This document shows positions 61,248-64,000 of a stretch of DNA of 64,000 nt, piece after piece. Position 1 is the first letter of the stretch. The number at the start of each line of letters is the position of its first letter. The translations under genes were made by a program, and so were the position numbers. The notes under the pieces are model-generated. The model saw nothing but the letters and a program-made list of their open reading frames with translations, was not told where the DNA came from and made no database searches. The stretch is from Maea johnstoni (taxonomy: Eukaryota > Annelida > Polychaeta > Spionida > Magelonidae): contig OZ012696.1 of NCBI GenBank assembly GCA_963942565.1, forward strand, positions 25,014,892 through 25,078,891, in the 5' to 3' direction.

Positions 61248-62120
61248 ATAACCCATTATTGCTCAGGAGTTCATATATAAATTGTCGTCTGGATCTATGA
61301 TGCTATTGATGATAGCTTTGGAATTAAGAATGATTTTAAAAAATATTTGAAGGAATATTGTTGGTAATGTTCTGAATAATACTTTTCCATCAAATTTTCT
61401 TCCGAATGTACTTTTGCTATCAGGATTTCATCAAAATTGTCAGACTTTTTTTGGCCTCTGTGAGCATTAATTGTTTAAGCTACTGATTCAGAAAATATGT
61501 TCTCAATGGGGAAGGTTAAGAGATTGTGGCATAGTTGCATCGCGAAACAAAGATGTCTACCACTGTGTAAGGAAAACAACCAATCGGATTGCTGGATTCT
61601 TTGTAAATGTATACATTTGAAATGACCTTCAGGATTCAAGGTCAGAATTCTGTGAGCCAAGAATGTCTTAGCGAGATGTTATGATAAGGAAGTAATTTGG
61701 TTGCATAGGGGAATGAAGGATCACAGCAAGTCATAGAAAACTCAGTTTCCCATTGACCCATTAATGCTTAGAGTTTCTCCAGAAAATGTTGTCTGGAACG
61801 AAAATACTTTCAACAATAACTTTGAAATTGACAATGATTTTACAAAATATTTGAAGGAGAGTTGTTTGTAGCATCGTAACTTACATTTCTCCTTCAAATA
61901 TTTTCAGAACTATACTTTTGCTAGAAAGATTTTATCAAAATTGTCAGGCTTTTCTTTTTTGGGGGGGAAATGAAAATCAATTGGTTGACCTATTCATGCC
62001 TGCAGCTTCCCTCTAACGTGCTGTCTGAATATATAATACTTTTAAAAGTATTTTTGGAATTGTATTATATTTGGAGGGGAGTTCTTGGTTAGGTCCTGAT
62101 TTTCTTTTATTTTCTTGTGA
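61248..62120 (+). mobile_element. Row of MITE-B copies
   Basis: 61248-61479, 61754-61990 and a partial variant from 61988. All carry CATTAATGC or ATTCATGC starts and the ACAAAATATTTGAAGGAGAG-like middle. Between them 61480-61753 is unassigned. Confidence 0.78.
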
Positions 62121-62280
62121 AGTTATCATTTATTAAGGATTTCCAAGATCCTAAACATGACTATTCACTACAAAATTCATAAGGTAATGATGCAAATAAG
62201 TACCGTAAGATGTACTGTTAAGATAGTGTACCTTTTCTTTGGTACTGATACAGTACTGTTTTGTTCTTAAAGCTTAGATA

Positions 62281-62521
62281 AATAAAGACAAATGGATATG
62301 AACAGGCTGGCTGCTGTGAATAGCCCAAAAGTCGCGTTCTGAGCATGTTGGTGCGCAAGTTTGTCTGTGATGTTAACGATACAAGAGCCCTCATTGGTCT
62401 TTGTCTCCTAGTTGCGTCACACTTACGCCAGATTTGAGACCTCTGGCATGGGAAAGTCTTCGCTATAGCGCATTTAGTAATTGGTCTCTCGCTACATATC
62501 CATTCTTTTATTCATCTAAGC
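62281..62521 (+). repeat. Interspersed repeat J, diverged copy
   Basis: Shares TAATTGGTCTCTCGCTACAT and ATCCATTCTTTT with 31240-31550. AATAAA at 62281 lies at its start. Confidence 0.6.
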
Positions 62522-62979
<458 letters not shown>

Positions 62980-62996
62980 CATATGTGTGAGATAAT

Positions 62997-64000
62997 CAAA
63001 GTCAGTTAAAGAGTCTGGCTCACCAATCTTAAATACATCCTACATATTTCGAAAATTAGCAAATTTGCTGTCAGAAGTGTTTAAATCCAGGGGATGCTGT
63101 GTCAGTATGTCAACATGGATAAAAGCCTAGGGTTGTCACAGGATTTCTATGTAGTTTTTTTTCCTATGTGTGAGTTGTTAGATCTAAAAGAGATTTAAAT
63201 TGTTATCATTGATCCGTTGCTGAAACAAATAAAAGTGATTCTTGGCAAGAAAATCAGCATTTTGAATTGTAAAGGGGAGTTTGTTGAACCCCTCAATTGC
63301 TGCCACCTTTTGTCATTTGCGGGAAACCCCCTCTTTTGTTAATTATGAGATGATAGAAAAGACTTCAGGTATGTATATGCCACACATGTCATCAGGAAAA
63401 TCTAAGGGTCTACAAAATACTATATCTAAATTGAAGAAATAACTCCAAAATCAAATACCTAAACAGGAATTGCAACGTTTGTGTCCATGAAAAAGTGTGT
63501 TAATAAGTTTTATAATGGTCCAATAGATGGCAGCACTTCAAAATCAATCAATGAAATATATGTTCATTAGTTCTCTAAAACTCCAATAGATGACAGCATG
63601 GGATAAAAAGGGATTTAGGTTTTCGACCTAAGGGAGAAGAAATGAACTGCATTACAGAGGCTGAAACTGGTTCTAGAGTTAGACAATGCGTAAAAGCCTC
63701 TGGATGCATGGATGTCTCCCTGCTGCATACCTGTCAATACAATGGTGCAGGTGTGAACGGCAGAAAAAATCTGACCAGTAGTTGAAATTAGAGACACAAT
63801 TAACGGTAAAATATCAATAATTATATACACATATATTTACCAATACTGTCTGCTTTGAATGTACCAATGATATACGCCGACATGCTGTAATTTGTTTCTG
63901 TGTCAAAACTTAACAAAACCCAACAACAACAACAACAACAAGAAAAAAGACGATACTCATGCACATATATATAATGTACAAATCATCTGACACATACTTA
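62997..64000. other. Intergenic, nothing recognised
   Basis: No gene or transposon identified. AATAGATGGCAGCA / AATAGATGACAGCA occurs twice (63521 and 63585). A short (CAA)n run is at 63923-63941. Confidence 0.4.

Overview
The window is animal nuclear DNA: one gene cut into small exons by large introns, with AT-rich intergenic sequence packed with short DNA transposons, retroelement fragments, microsatellites and minisatellites. Arrays built from exon-intron boundaries occur repeatedly in the gene. As I recall, similar boundary minisatellites ('mirages') were described in amphioxus, so a cephalochordate is my best guess. It is only a guess; another marine invertebrate is possible.

Layout. 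10-2679 holds a Penelope-like retroelement (PLE) ORF of 889 codons with reverse transcriptase and GIY-YIG endonuclease parts. 2680-22250 has no recognisable host gene. It holds (GA)n and (TA)n tracts, many non-autonomous transposons, a 200-base N gap, and a 4.4-kb non-coding element (7743-12169). That element has 29-bp perfect terminal inverted repeats, seven copies of an 18-bp motif, fourteen copies of a ~21-bp palindrome in two clusters, and a histone-type 3' stem-loop. It is the strongest candidate for something undescribed.

22263-57725 (+) is a nostrin orthologue (F-BAR, HR1-like, SH3). I could place 17 coding exons whose phases join without conflict (1728 nt with stop, 575 aa), plus a candidate alternative first exon. 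Exons 9 and 10 are both 108 nt, phase 0, and homologous to each other, and human nostrin has only one equivalent. They look like mutually exclusive exons, giving a 539-aa protein when one is used. At least six exon edges (start of exon 2; ends of exons 3, 5, 12, 16 and 17) are partly duplicated in tandem next to the real exon, most strikingly a 12-copy array of the exon-3 splice donor. The exon-1 edge is touched by another minisatellite.

The introns carry two abundant TTAA-flanked MITE families, several hAT-like MITEs with 8-bp target duplications, TA-flanked MITEs, a LINE tail, and in intron 15 a perfect palindrome with 861-bp arms made from the 3' ends of a second PLE, with a hammerhead-ribozyme core next to it. 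57726-64000 holds the likely 3' UTR and more MITEs. No tRNA, rRNA or CRISPR locus was recognised.
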